Of a stretch of 64,000 nucleotides of DNA, positions 7,749-16,862 are shown piece by piece. Below the pieces are notes generated by a model. The model had not been told where the DNA came from. It saw nothing but the letters and a program-made list of their open reading frames with translations, and searched no databases. This DNA is from Opitutaceae bacterium (GTDB lineage: Bacteria > Verrucomicrobiota > Verrucomicrobiia > Opitutales > Opitutaceae). The stretch covers positions 372,001-436,000 of the forward strand of contig JAIXWF010000013.1 of NCBI GenBank assembly GCA_027482185.1, given 5' to 3'. Numbering within the stretch: the stretch's first letter is position 1; every line of letters begins with the position of its first letter. The translations under genes were made by a program, and so were the position numbers.

Positions 7749-9364
7749 GTCCCGAGCAGCAGCGCGCGTTCCACGGGGGCGGCGCTGCGCAGCTTCGGCT
7801 CCGCGATGCGGCCCCATTGCCAAGCAACGACGGTGATTTTCACCGGGCGGCGGGCGCGCGGCGGGATCGGCGTGAAGACGAGCGTGCGGCCGTCGGGGCC
7901 GAGCACGGCCGGGCCCTCGCGCACGTAGAAGTAGACGGGCAGGCCCGAGGACGACGTGGCCGCGAGCGGAATCGAGGCCGCGCCGACGGGCGGAACTGGC
8001 AGCGGCGGAAACGCGATCGACTGTTCGGCGCCCTCGGCGTTGCGCAGGGGGAAACGGAGGACGGCCTGCTGCACGCTGCGTTTGAAGGTCGCGTCGCCGG
8101 GATGCGACGCGGCGAACCAGATTTCGCCGGCGCGCTTCCGGTTGGCGAGGCCCATGCGGTAGAAGCGGACGGCGAAGGTGTCGGGGGCGAGTTGCTGCAC
8201 GGGACCGCAGATCCGTGCAATGGATACGGGCACCGCGGACTTGGGTTGGGGGACGGCGCTGCCGGCCTTGAGGCCGGTCCAGCGTTCGGGCCGGCCCTTC
8301 GGCACTTCGGCGAGGAAGGTGCCGGACAATTTGAATTCGAGGGCGTCGTTCTCCGGGCGGAAGGGAATCGTGACCTGCTGGTGGGTGCCGGGGACCTGCG
8401 GGAGGACTGCGCCGTCCTGCACGTAGCCGAGGAGGGCGGCGCGTTTGCCGCGTTGGTCGGAGCGGAATTTCTCGGTGGCGACGGCGTGTTCGCGATCGAA
8501 GCACCAGAAGGCCTCTTCCGGTTCCGCATATTCGGCGACGGGCGCGGCGGGCACGCGCGGAAACTCGTTGAAACGCCAGCGGTCGACGAGCCAGCCCTCG
8601 GCGAGCGGATCGATTGGGCGCAGGACGGGCGCGGTGCCGGCGGCGGGATCCCAGGCCGCGGGCAAGCGGAACGCGGCGGCCTTGCGCAGGTAGAGCGCGA
8701 GGTAGACGACTTTTTCGTCGGAGACCTCGAAGTGGCCGCCGCCGGCTTCGGCGAGCATCGTGAGGGGAAGCTCGGGGTAGGCGGCGCGTTGTTTCAGGCC
8801 GATGCCGGCGCGCTCGTCGGCCCATTCGTATTCGCCGATCGTGACGAGGCCGGGAATGCCGGGCGGGAGTGGATCGGCGACGACCTCGCCCTTGGGATCG
8901 TTTTGCGGCGTGGGCCATTGGCCGCTGACGGAGATGGCTGCGAGCGTACGCTTGGGCTCCCAGCGGAGGAAATGCCACGGAAACGACGCCGCGGCGGAAT
9001 GCCCGATCGGCACGACGGGCACGCGGACGAGTTCGGTGTAGCCCGATTCCGCGGCGAGTGCGGCGAGCATGGCATCGAAGGCGCGGCCGGAGCCTCGGGC
9101 CGGGTCGAATTCGAAATCGAGCGGCGGCGAAATCCAGATCGCGGCGAAGCCGAGTTCACGGAGCGCGGACCGGAAATCCGGATGCTCGAGAATGGGCTCC
9201 TCCTCCATGTTGTGCTGGCCGACGACAATGCCGCGGAGCCAACGGCAGTCCGGCGGCACCCAAAGAAACGCGCGGGGCGGGCCGTCGGTTTCCGGGGACA
9301 CGACGTCGGGAATCTCGGCGGACCAAGTCCAATCGGCGGCGGGGGCGGAAACGGGAGCGGGCAT
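7745..9364 (-). CDS. alpha/beta hydrolase-like protein
   Basis: 539 residues from the ATG at 9364; an upstream extension to 9442 is possible but Arg-rich and unconvincing. The N-terminal half has an alpha/beta hydrolase layout: GIVVGQHNMEEEP (strand and oxyanion region), IGHSAAASFPW with a nucleophile-like Ser near residue 123, and GGGHFEVSDE with a candidate His near 235. The C-terminal half is beta-rich without a recognised domain. No signal peptide is evident. Similar proteins occur beside polysaccharide-degradation genes in Verrucomicrobiota, where they may deacylate sugars. It is co-transcribed with the lyase gene (4-bp overlap). Exact substrate unknown. Confidence 0.7.
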   Translation of the reverse strand: MPAPVSAPAADWTWSAEIPDVVSPETDGPPRAFLWVPPDCRWLRGIVVGQHNMEEEPILEHPDFRSALRELGFAAIWISPPLDFEFDPARGSGRAFDAMLAALAAESGYTELVRVPVVPIGHSAAASFPWHFLRWEPKRTLAAISVSGQWPTPQNDPKGEVVADPLPPGIPGLVTIGEYEWADERAGIGLKQRAAYPELPLTMLAEAGGGHFEVSDEKVVYLALYLRKAAAFRLPAAWDPAAGTAPVLRPIDPLAEGWLVDRWRFNEFPRVPAAPVAEYAEPEEAFWCFDREHAVATEKFRSDQRGKRAALLGYVQDGAVLPQVPGTHQQVTIPFRPENDALEFKLSGTFLAEVPKGRPERWTGLKAGSAVPQPKSAVPVSIARICGPVQQLAPDTFAVRFYRMGLANRKRAGEIWFAASHPGDATFKRSVQQAVLRFPLRNAEGAEQSIAFPPLPVPPVGAASIPLAATSSSGLPVYFYVREGPAVLGPDGRTLVFTPIPPRARRPVKITVVAWQWGRIAEPKLRSAAPVERALLLGT

Positions 9365-9540
9365 GCGGGGCGGTTGCCCAGTACGAAGGCGACGCGTTGC
9401 GGCGGTGCAAGCGCGCCGGGCGGGTCGGCGAGGTATCTTCACGGCGGGGGAGTTTCGCCGGGCGAAGTTCGTCCGGCGGCGGCCTCCCGCTCACGTTCGC
9501 GGCGAGGAAACAAGCGCGGTACGGCCGCGCGGTCGCGTTT

Positions 9541-9597
9541 CCGATCTCTCAACGCTCAACCCTCAACGCTCAACTCCATCGCCCCGCCTCAGAGGCG
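9541..9597. repeat. reverse heptad array at the end of the second TonB receptor gene
   Basis: CTCAACG and CTCAACC 7-mers (9545-9577) followed by a short inverted repeat CGCCTC/GAGGCG (9585-9590 and 9592-9597) that contains the receptor stop codon. The rest of the 224-bp spacer to 9364 holds no recognisable gene. Confidence 0.7.
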
Positions 9598-12500
9598 CAG
9601 CGTCGTTGTGAAGAGGAAGCTGATCGGTTCGGTGAATTGGCCGATGCGGACGGGGACGCTGACGCGGTTGGGTTTGGTGATGTCGCCGCCGGGCGGGCGG
9701 GCCTGGAGGCCGGCGTCCTGGTAGACGACCTGCTGGTTGTTGAGCAGGTTCTTGATGCGGAGTTGGAAATCGATCGTGTGCGGCTGCCAGCGGACGCCGG
9801 ATTTCAATTTCAGGGAATAGCCGAGCGTCATCGTGACGAGCGTCGGGATCTTCACGTAGACGGGCGAGTTGGTGCCGAGGGCGGGATCGTCGATCGCGAG
9901 ATTGGGATTCGCGGGATCGACGATGGTGTCGGCGGTGCGGTACTGGAGAAAATTGGTGCCGCGGTATTGGGCGCCGAGGCCGGCGCGGAGGCCTTTCAGT
10001 TTGCCGGTCTGGAGCGTGTAGTCGGTGAAGAAATTCGCGGTGACGCGGTTCGTGCCCTTGATCGGCTGGTCGTTGAGGACGGCTTCGTAGTTGATCCAGA
10101 TGTTGTTGTAGTCGTTGACCGCGTTCGTGCGTTCGGCGGCGACGGCGGGATTGACGGCGGGGTTGACGACGGCGAGGCCGGGGGCGTTGGGGGCGGCGCC
10201 GGGTTTGCGGGTGGTATCGAGGAGGCCGCCGGAGTCCTCGAGGACCTGGCGGTAGGCGTCGGCGTTTTCGCGCACAAAGGAGCGGGCGAGCGGGAAACGG
10301 TCGAAGGCCTCGACCTTGCCGGTGCCGACGTTGAGCATCATGCGCCAGCCGCGGGCGACCTGGCCCTGGAGCTCGAGTTCGTAGCCGCGGTTTTTCGCGG
10401 ATTCGTAATCGGTGCCGAAGACATCGGGGATGCCGCGGAGATTGCGGCCGCCGCTGGTGGCGTCGGTCGCGGCGTTGCGTCCGAGGAGGGCGTTGATCGC
10501 GGCGGTGGTGGGCGCGGCGATACGGCGGTGTTCCTCGACGTTGTGGAAGGCGTTGACGTTGGCGGTGAGTCGGCCGCCGAAGAGCGTGAAGCGCAGGCCG
10601 CCGTCGAAGCCGCGGCCGGTCTGGGGCACGACGACGTCGTTGCTCAGCGTGAACGCGCCGACGGGCGGCGGCACGTAGGCGGTGGCGTAGTTGAACGTGA
10701 GGGAGGCCCAGCGCAGCGCGTGCCAGACGAAGCCGTCGCTGAGGCGGACGCCGTCGCCCTCGTTGACGGGGTTGGAATAGTCGTTGCGGAAACGGTCGTT
10801 GGCGAAGAAGGGGACGCCGACCTGCACGCCGTTGTTGGACGTGTTGGCGGGGATGGCGGGGTTCACGCGCGGGCGGGTGGCGGCGGGAATCGGCGCGGTG
10901 GCGAGGGCGGCGCCGGTGGTGTTGTCGCGCGGGATGTAGGCGAGGTTGCGCCAGTCGGCGGGGGCGTCGGGTTTGTAGAACAGCGTCGTGCCGTCCCAAT
11001 TGGCGGGGAGGTCGCCGAATTCGGCGCGGGAGCGCTGCTTGGTTTTGAAGGCGTCGTAGCGCGTGGAGCTGAGGAAAACGAGGCGGCCGCCGAAGTACTT
11101 CGCGCTGAAGGCGAGGATGGCGTTGTCGAAGGTTTCTTTCTGGTCGTTCCAATCGCCGACGACCCAGCGCGGCGAGACGGCGGCGGTGCCGGCGACGGGG
11201 TTGTTGCCGTCGGCCCAATTGACGCGGAAGACGGAATTGGGAATGCCGGCATCGGTGTAGGGGCGGGAGGCTTCGTTCCAGTAGTAGCGGTAGCGGATCT
11301 GTTCGTCGCCGCCCTGCCACATGCGCGGGTCGGCGTTCGAAGCGAGGCTGTAGACGAAGTTGCGGTTGCGGATCTCGCGGCTGGCGAGGCTGGTGTTGAG
11401 GTTGACGACGTAGTCGCCCCAGCGGCCGAAGTTGCGTTTCCAGCCGACGTTGGCGCGGAGGGAAGCGTTGTCGGTGTAGCGGTTGTTCCAGAGCAGCGGC
11501 GTGTCGAGGTAGGGCTCGAGGAAGTGGGTGTTGGCGGCGCCGTTGGGCAGGGTTTGGTTGAGGTCGATGCGGACGTTGCGGAGGTTGTTGGGGTTCATCC
11601 GGCGGTCGTGGACGCGGTTCACATTGCCGCCGAGCTCGAGGTAGAGGCTGTCGCCGACCTGGTGGGCGAGGGTGAAGTTGGCGTCCTTGGTCCGCTGGCC
11701 GATGATCTCGACGTCGGCGGAATTGTTGAACCGTTTGCCGGGGAGGCGGAAGTTGGAGCCGGCGAGGGCGCGGTTGTAGCGGTCGTCGGGCAGGCCCTGC
11801 TGGTAGCGGAGATCGAGTTCGCCGCCGTTGGAGGTGGCGGTGATGAGGGCGGGGAGGGTGGAGGTGGCGCCGGCGTTGCCGAAGGGGAGCGTGGCGGCGC
11901 CGCCGGGCATGAGGGCGCGGGTGTAGACGGTGCCGTTCCAGAGCATGGGCGTGCGCGCGGTCTCGTCGGCGCGGCGGGTGTAGCCCTCGAACTGGTAGTT
12001 CATGATCTGGTTCTGGCCGGAGAACGGGCTGTAGACATAGTAGGGGCTGCCCTGGCGGTTCACGCCCTGGGTCTCGCCGTTCCAGGTGAGGGTGTAGCCG
12101 AGGGCGTTGGCGGCGCCGGGGACGGCGCTCTGGTTGCCCCAGATCGCGTTGGTGATGGGGCCGCGGAAGACGGTGCGTCCGTCCCAACCGGATACGTTGT
12201 CGAACAGGTTTACCTGGGGATTGTTGCGGCGGGTGTAATCGTAGGCGCCCTCGACGCGGAGTTCGGTCCGCGGCGTGAGCATGTAGGAACCGGTGACGGT
12301 GAGGCCCTTGGTCTGCTCGAACTCGTTCATCCGCCAGCCGTGGCGGTCAAAGAGGACGGCGTTGGCGCGGACGGCGAGGCGGTCGGTGAGGGGGCGGTTC
12401 ACGTCGAGGGTGACGCGGTGGTAGTCCCAGGAGCCGTAGGTTACGGCGACGGTGTCGGCGGCCTTGTCGTAGCGGGCGCGTTTGGTCTGGCCGCCCATGC

Positions 12501-13020
12501 CGCCGCCGAGGGCGGTGTTGCCGCCGATGCTGAAGAGGGCGGCGTTGGGGCCGCGGCTGAAGTCGTAGCGCTCGAGGGCGTAGGAATCGAGGGTGCCGGC
12601 GCTGAGGTAATTGTTGCGCTGCTGGCCGCCGGAAATGGCGACGCCGCGCATGTTGGCGAGGAAGGTGATGTTGAAGACATCCTGGCCGTTGCCGTCGACG
12701 ATGCTGGCGCCGTTGGTGGCCCACTGGGTGGCTTCCTGGACATTGGTGATGCCGAGGGCGTCGATGAAGTCGCGGGTCATGACCTGGTACGCGGCGGGCA
12801 CGTCCTTCATGTCGAGGGCGAGGCGGGTGGCGGTGCCGGCGTTGGCGGCGGAGAAGCCGTCGTCGCGCTCGGTGTTCACGGTGAACGGCGAGAGCGTGAC
12901 GACCTCTTTGGCGGCGGGAGCCGGCGCCGCGGCGGCGGCGGCCGGGACGGATTGCGCGGCGAGCGGGGCGGCGCCGCCGAGGGCGGCGAGGAAAACGGAC
13001 AGGCAGGCGGAGGGTTTCAT
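9589..13020 (-). CDS. TonB-dependent outer-membrane receptor
   Basis: 1143 residues from the ATG at 13020; the frame stays open upstream but that part is antisense to cimA. Signal peptide about 1-23 (PLAAQS), then VVTLSPFTVNTERDDGF as plug start, MTRDFIDALGITNVQEATQW, and YDFSRGPNAALFSIGG. The barrel follows and ends FLFTTTLRL. It is a paralogue of the receptor at 1224-4460, sharing the order of conserved blocks (RGPNA, ERYDF, TIVDPANP). It probably imports a related glycan or its breakdown products. It is divergent from cimA, with a LacI-type palindrome between them. Confidence 0.95.
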   Translation of the reverse strand: MKPSACLSVFLAALGGAAPLAAQSVPAAAAAAPAPAAKEVVTLSPFTVNTERDDGFSAANAGTATRLALDMKDVPAAYQVMTRDFIDALGITNVQEATQWATNGASIVDGNGQDVFNITFLANMRGVAISGGQQRNNYLSAGTLDSYALERYDFSRGPNAALFSIGGNTALGGGMGGQTKRARYDKAADTVAVTYGSWDYHRVTLDVNRPLTDRLAVRANAVLFDRHGWRMNEFEQTKGLTVTGSYMLTPRTELRVEGAYDYTRRNNPQVNLFDNVSGWDGRTVFRGPITNAIWGNQSAVPGAANALGYTLTWNGETQGVNRQGSPYYVYSPFSGQNQIMNYQFEGYTRRADETARTPMLWNGTVYTRALMPGGAATLPFGNAGATSTLPALITATSNGGELDLRYQQGLPDDRYNRALAGSNFRLPGKRFNNSADVEIIGQRTKDANFTLAHQVGDSLYLELGGNVNRVHDRRMNPNNLRNVRIDLNQTLPNGAANTHFLEPYLDTPLLWNNRYTDNASLRANVGWKRNFGRWGDYVVNLNTSLASREIRNRNFVYSLASNADPRMWQGGDEQIRYRYYWNEASRPYTDAGIPNSVFRVNWADGNNPVAGTAAVSPRWVVGDWNDQKETFDNAILAFSAKYFGGRLVFLSSTRYDAFKTKQRSRAEFGDLPANWDGTTLFYKPDAPADWRNLAYIPRDNTTGAALATAPIPAATRPRVNPAIPANTSNNGVQVGVPFFANDRFRNDYSNPVNEGDGVRLSDGFVWHALRWASLTFNYATAYVPPPVGAFTLSNDVVVPQTGRGFDGGLRFTLFGGRLTANVNAFHNVEEHRRIAAPTTAAINALLGRNAATDATSGGRNLRGIPDVFGTDYESAKNRGYELELQGQVARGWRMMLNVGTGKVEAFDRFPLARSFVRENADAYRQVLEDSGGLLDTTRKPGAAPNAPGLAVVNPAVNPAVAAERTNAVNDYNNIWINYEAVLNDQPIKGTNRVTANFFTDYTLQTGKLKGLRAGLGAQYRGTNFLQYRTADTIVDPANPNLAIDDPALGTNSPVYVKIPTLVTMTLGYSLKLKSGVRWQPHTIDFQLRIKNLLNNQQVVYQDAGLQARPPGGDITKPNRVSVPVRIGQFTEPISFLFTTTLRL

Positions 13021-13107
13021 GGCAGGGAAGGAGGAAACGGTAGCGGGGCGCGGCCGGAGCGGCAGAGGTTCGCGAAACGCCCGGGCCGGCGGCGAAGCCT
13101 TTGGCGC

Positions 13108-13118
13108 TTTACAGTAAA
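13108..13118. promoter_or_regulatory. palindromic operator candidate (second copy)
   Basis: TTTACAGTAAA is an 11-bp palindrome centred on one base. It repeats the core of the operator candidate at 4615-4627 and lies 88 bp before the second receptor gene, which suggests both receptors answer to the same LacI protein. Confidence 0.5.
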
Positions 13119-13182
13119 CCGAAATGCGCCCGAAAACGCCCCTTGCCAGCGCCGGGGCGGTTCCCAACGGTCGGCCGTTCGC

Positions 13183-14745
13183 ATGAGCACCGCGGTGAAA
13201 ATCTACGACACGACCCTGCGCGACGGGACGCAGGGCGAAGGCATCAGTTTCTCGGTGACGGACAAGCTGCTGATCGCCGAACGCCTGGACCAGTTCGGCG
13301 TGGATTACATCGAGGGCGGCTTCCCGGGGTCGAACCCGCGCGACATCACGTTTTTCCAGGAGGCGCGGCACCTGAAGCTGCGCCACGCGCGGCTCGCGGC
13401 GTTCGGCTCGACGCGGCGCGCGGGCGCGAAGGCGGACGAGGATCCGCAGCTGAAAACCCTGCTCGAGAGCGGCATGCCGGTGACGACGATCGTCGGGAAA
13501 ACGTGGACGTTGCACGTGACCGAGATCCTGCGGACGACGCTCGAGGAAAATCTGGCGATGATCGAGGATTCGGCCCGCTACCTCACGGCGCAGGGCCGCG
13601 AGGTGATCCACGACGCGGAGCACTTTTTCGACGGCTACAAGTCCGATCCCGATTACGCGCTGCGCACGCTGGCCGCGGCCCTGAAGGGCGGCGCCGCGAA
13701 CCTGACCCTCTGCGACACCAACGGCGGCACGCTGGTCGACGAGTTCAAGGACATCGTGGCGCGCGTGGTGCGCGAGTTCGGCGCCGACAAGGTCGGCGTA
13801 CATTGCCACAACGACAGCGGCCTGGGCGTGGCGCTCACGCTGGCCGGCGTGGCGGCGGGCGCGACGCTCGTGCAGGGCACGGCCAACGGCTACGGCGAGC
13901 GCGTGGGCAACGCCAACATGACCACGATTCTGCCGAACCTCTTTCTTAAGATGGGCCGCACCGCGGCCTGCGCGGGGAACCTCGGCCAGCTGCGCGACCT
14001 GTCCCTGTTCTTCGACGAACTCGCGAACCTGCGGCCCGACCCGAAGGCGCCGTTCGTCGGGCAGTCGGCTTTCGCGCACAAGGGCGGGCTCCACGCCAAC
14101 GCGGCCCAGAAGGTCGCGCGCAGCTACGAGCACATCGACCCGGCGCTGGTCGGCAACCGCACCCGCGTGCTGGTTTCCGACATGGCCGGCCGCAGCAGCC
14201 TCGCCCTCAAGGCGAAGGAACTCGGGCTCGAGCTCGACGAGAAGCGGCCGGAGATGAAGGGCCTGATCGAGGAATTGAAGGAACGGGAATTCCGCGGCTA
14301 CGAGTACGAGGCGGCGGACGCGTCGTTCCGGCTCCTGGTCGCGAAACACCTCGGGCAGGCGAAAACGTTTTTCGAGGTCGACACCTACCGCGTCATCATC
14401 GAACGGCACGGGGCCGACCTCTGGTCCGAGGCGACGGTGAAGCTGCGCGTGAACGGCGAGATCGTGCACACCGTGGCGGAGGACACCGGCCCGGTCGGTG
14501 CGCTCGACAAGGCGCTGCGGCTGGCGCTCGAGAAAACCTACCCTACGCTCCGCGACCTCAAGCTGCGGGACTACAAGGTGCGCATTCTCGAGGGCAACAG
14601 CGGCGCCGGTTCGCGCACGCGCGTGCTGATCGAGAGCGGCGACGGCCACCGCATCTGGGGTACCGTCGGCGTGAGCGACAACATCATCGACGCCAGCTGG
14701 GAAGCGCTCCGCGAATCCGTCGCCTACAAGCTGTCGCTGGGCTGA
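13183..14745 (+). CDS. cimA: (R)-citramalate synthase
   Basis: 520 residues. The catalytic TIM barrel opens with YDTTLRDGTQGEGISFS (residues 8-24), carries VHCHNDSGLGVA near 205-216 with the metal-binding His-x-His, and NGYGERVGNANM. A LeuA-type regulatory domain occupies roughly 370-515. The DTTLRDGTQ(G)EG and YIEGGFPGSNP blocks match the CimA branch (TIGR00977) rather than 2-isopropylmalate synthase. It condenses pyruvate with acetyl-CoA to citramalate, the first step of the threonine-independent isoleucine route, and is presumably feedback-inhibited by isoleucine through the C-terminal domain. No Shine-Dalgarno sequence is visible before the ATG. Confidence 0.93.
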   Translation: MSTAVKIYDTTLRDGTQGEGISFSVTDKLLIAERLDQFGVDYIEGGFPGSNPRDITFFQEARHLKLRHARLAAFGSTRRAGAKADEDPQLKTLLESGMPVTTIVGKTWTLHVTEILRTTLEENLAMIEDSARYLTAQGREVIHDAEHFFDGYKSDPDYALRTLAAALKGGAANLTLCDTNGGTLVDEFKDIVARVVREFGADKVGVHCHNDSGLGVALTLAGVAAGATLVQGTANGYGERVGNANMTTILPNLFLKMGRTAACAGNLGQLRDLSLFFDELANLRPDPKAPFVGQSAFAHKGGLHANAAQKVARSYEHIDPALVGNRTRVLVSDMAGRSSLALKAKELGLELDEKRPEMKGLIEELKEREFRGYEYEAADASFRLLVAKHLGQAKTFFEVDTYRVIIERHGADLWSEATVKLRVNGEIVHTVAEDTGPVGALDKALRLALEKTYPTLRDLKLRDYKVRILEGNSGAGSRTRVLIESGDGHRIWGTVGVSDNIIDASWEALRESVAYKLSLG

Positions 14746-14746
14746 G

Positions 14747-14914
14747 GCTCCGGGCCGGAGGCCCGGAGCGAAGGTGAAAGTTGAAAGGTGAAGGTTGAAA
14801 GACCGGAGCCGGAAGAGCTGCGGCTGGCGGCCTATTCGCGTCGCGCCGCGGGCCGGCTTTCAACTTTCAACTTTCAACCTTCAACTGCGGACCTGAGCAT
14901 CGACTCAGGTCCGC
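14747..14914. repeat. complete hairpin-bordered heptad element between cimA and ispA
   Basis: Left hairpin GCTCCGGGCC-GGA-GGCCCGGAGC (arms 14747-14756 and 14760-14769), forward TTGAAAG array (14771-14801), 55-bp core, reverse CTTTCAA array (14857-14886), right hairpin GCGGACCTGAG/CTCAGGTCCGC (14887-14897 and 14904-14914). The right hairpin spans the ispA stop codon. Either hairpin could also help end transcription, though neither has a T-tract. Confidence 0.85.
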
Positions 14915-15789
14915 CGATCCGCCATCGCGGCGGCGAGGGCGAGGAGGAAGGCGGTGTCGCCGCCCGCCGCGGCGAGCGCCTCGCGGGCGCGGGCCGTGTG
15001 CTCGGCGGCGATGCGGCGCGAGGCGTCGAGGCCGTGCAGTTTCACGTAGGTGGTCTTGTCGGCCTTGGCATCCTTGCCCGCGGTTTTGCCGAGCGTCGCG
15101 CTGTCCGCGGTGGCATCGAGCACGTCGTCGACGATCTGGAACGCGAGGCCGAGGTGCCGGCCGGCGGTGCGCAGCGCCTCCACCCGGGCGGGCGCGGCGC
15201 CGCCGACGAGGGCGCCGAGCACGAGCGCGGCCTCGATCATGGCGGCGGTTTTGTTGAGGTGGATGAAGTCGAGGTCGTCGGCCGTGGCGTCGGCCTTCTT
15301 CTCGGCCAGGAGGTCGGCCATCTGGCCGCCGATGAGGCGCGCGCTGCCGGCGGCGTCGGCCAGTTCGCGCACGAGGGCGGCGGCGAGGGCGGGGCGGTCG
15401 GCGTAGGCGGTGGCGAGCAGGGCGAACGCGTGCGTCAGCAGGGCGTCGCCGGCCAGCAGGGCCGTGGCCTCGTCGAAGGCGCGGTGGGCGGTGGGCCGGC
15501 CGCGGCGGAGGTCGTCGTTGTCCATGCACGGCAGGTCGTCATGGATGAGCGAATACGTGTGGAGGCATTCGACGGCGACGGCGGCGGGCAGCGCGGCGTC
15601 GGCCGGTGCGCCGCAGAGGTCGGCGGCGGCGAGCACGAGGACGGGACGCAGGCGTTTGCCGCCGGCCTCGAGGCTGTACCGCATGGCGGCGTGGAGGCGG
15701 GCGGGCCGGGCGGCGGCGGGCGGGACGTGGCGGTCGAGCCCGGATTCGACGCGGGCGACGAGGCGCTTGAGTTCGGCCGGGAAGTCCAT
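14905..15789 (-). CDS. ispA: polyprenyl (farnesyl) diphosphate synthase
   Basis: 294 residues from the ATG at 15789; the open frame upstream to 15861 lacks family similarity. The protein has GGKRLRP, the first Asp-rich motif DDLPCMDNDD (about 84-93), GDALLTHAF, KTAAMIEAA and the second Asp-rich motif FQIVDDVLD (about 216-223). The two residues between the Asp pairs and the CM at the chain-length site fit the short-chain FPP/GGPP group that adds isopentenyl diphosphate to allylic primers in the cytosol. Its length matches E. coli IspA (299). The stop codon lies inside the hairpin of the neighbouring repeat element. Confidence 0.9.
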   Translation of the reverse strand: MDFPAELKRLVARVESGLDRHVPPAAARPARLHAAMRYSLEAGGKRLRPVLVLAAADLCGAPADAALPAAVAVECLHTYSLIHDDLPCMDNDDLRRGRPTAHRAFDEATALLAGDALLTHAFALLATAYADRPALAAALVRELADAAGSARLIGGQMADLLAEKKADATADDLDFIHLNKTAAMIEAALVLGALVGGAAPARVEALRTAGRHLGLAFQIVDDVLDATADSATLGKTAGKDAKADKTTYVKLHGLDASRRIAAEHTARAREALAAAGGDTAFLLALAAAMADRRT

Positions 15790-15898
15790 GGTCGCGCGGA
15801 GTAGCGCCGGCTTCGCGCCGACCGGCAAAGCAAAAACGCGGGCGCACTCCGCTCTCGCCAACCCGGAAGGCGGTGCCCATAACCCCGGCGTTCCCGAT

Positions 15899-16165
15899 AT
15901 GCCGACCTACGAGTATGCCTGCCCCAAGTGCGGACACGAATTCGAGCAGTTCCAGTCGATGCGCGACGAACCGCTCAAAAAGTGCCCGAAGTGCAAAAAG
16001 ACGGGCGTGAAGCGCCTCGTCGGCGGAGGCGCGGGCCTGATTTTCAAGGGCACCGGATTCTACATCACCGACTACAAGAACAAGCGCCCGGGCGGGTCCG
16101 AGCCGAAGGCGGCGGAGAGCAAGCCGGCCGCCGCGGCGCCGAAGTCCGACGCCGGCAAAAAATAA
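15899..16165 (+). CDS. FmdB-family zinc-ribbon protein
   Basis: 88 residues. MPTYEYACPKCGHEFEQFQS and CPKCKKTGVKRLVGG give the two CxxC knuckles of the FmdB/CxxC_CXXC_SSSS zinc ribbon, followed by FKGTGFYITDY, the typical end of the domain. The tail is Lys/Ala/Pro-rich and probably disordered. The family is named after a putative regulator of formamidase but its general role is unknown. It is followed after 7 bp by a membrane protein gene, so the two probably form one transcript. Confidence 0.9.
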   Translation: MPTYEYACPKCGHEFEQFQSMRDEPLKKCPKCKKTGVKRLVGGGAGLIFKGTGFYITDYKNKRPGGSEPKAAESKPAAAAPKSDAGKK

Positions 16166-16172
16166 TTCCACC

Positions 16173-16862
16173 ATGAGCCGCAAGACCGACCGTTCCAAAC
16201 AGGGCCCCGGCTGGGGCGAAGTGATCCTCGGGGCCGCGCTGAGTCTGGCGCTGGGGGCGGGACTCGGGGCGACGCTGCTGGTGCTGCGGCCCGTGAAGGT
16301 CGTGAAGGAAGAGCCCAAGGAGCGGGAGCCGGGCGCGGTCTATTATATCGAGGGCTCGCGCGACGCGGCCAAGGGCAAGATGGCGATGGCCAAGCGCCGC
16401 GCCTTCCTCGAAGGCCAGACCGTCACGATCACCGAGGACGAGATCAACGCGATGCTCGCCCCGCCGCCGGCGGCGCCGCCGAAGGCCGACGCCAAGGGCA
16501 AGGCCCCGGAGAAGGCGCCCGAACCGGCCAAGGGCGGCGGCTACGTTTCCGCGGGGACCCCGACGGTACGGCTGCACGACGGCCAGCTGCAGGTGGGCGT
16601 GCCGGTGACGATCGAACTGCTCGGCCAGAAGACCATCGTGCAGGCGAAGGGCGGCTTTGTGCGCGGCAGCCAAGGTTTCGAATTCGATCCCCAATCCATC
16701 TACCTCGGGTCGCTGCCGATCGAGCGGTTGCCGGTGGTCGCCGGGATCGTGCGGAGCAAGTTTCTCTCGCTGGACGTCATGCCGGACGATTTCCGGGCCA
16801 ATTGGACGAAGCTGAAGTCCGTCGCCGTCGAGGGCAACGCGCTCAAACTGCAGATGCCGTGA
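16173..16862 (+). CDS. conserved membrane-anchored protein of unknown function
   Basis: 229 residues. A basic N-terminus precedes one membrane helix (about residues 14-40, VILGAALSLALGAGLG). The rest should be periplasmic: a Pro/Ala/Lys-rich linker (about 98-123) and a C-terminal domain (about 125-229) with VRLHDGQLQVGVPVTIELLG. I do not recognise the domain. Its stop overlaps the GTG start of the next gene by 3 bp, so translation is coupled. Confidence 0.8.
   Translation: MSRKTDRSKQGPGWGEVILGAALSLALGAGLGATLLVLRPVKVVKEEPKEREPGAVYYIEGSRDAAKGKMAMAKRRAFLEGQTVTITEDEINAMLAPPPAAPPKADAKGKAPEKAPEPAKGGGYVSAGTPTVRLHDGQLQVGVPVTIELLGQKTIVQAKGGFVRGSQGFEFDPQSIYLGSLPIERLPVVAGIVRSKFLSLDVMPDDFRANWTKLKSVAVEGNALKLQMP

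Noticed and set aside
9058-13182. Very long plus-strand open frame opposite the second TonB receptor gene and continuing into cimA.
   Set aside because: GC-rich shadow of the receptor; Gly/Val/Glu-rich without domains. Only the part from 13183 is a real gene (cimA).
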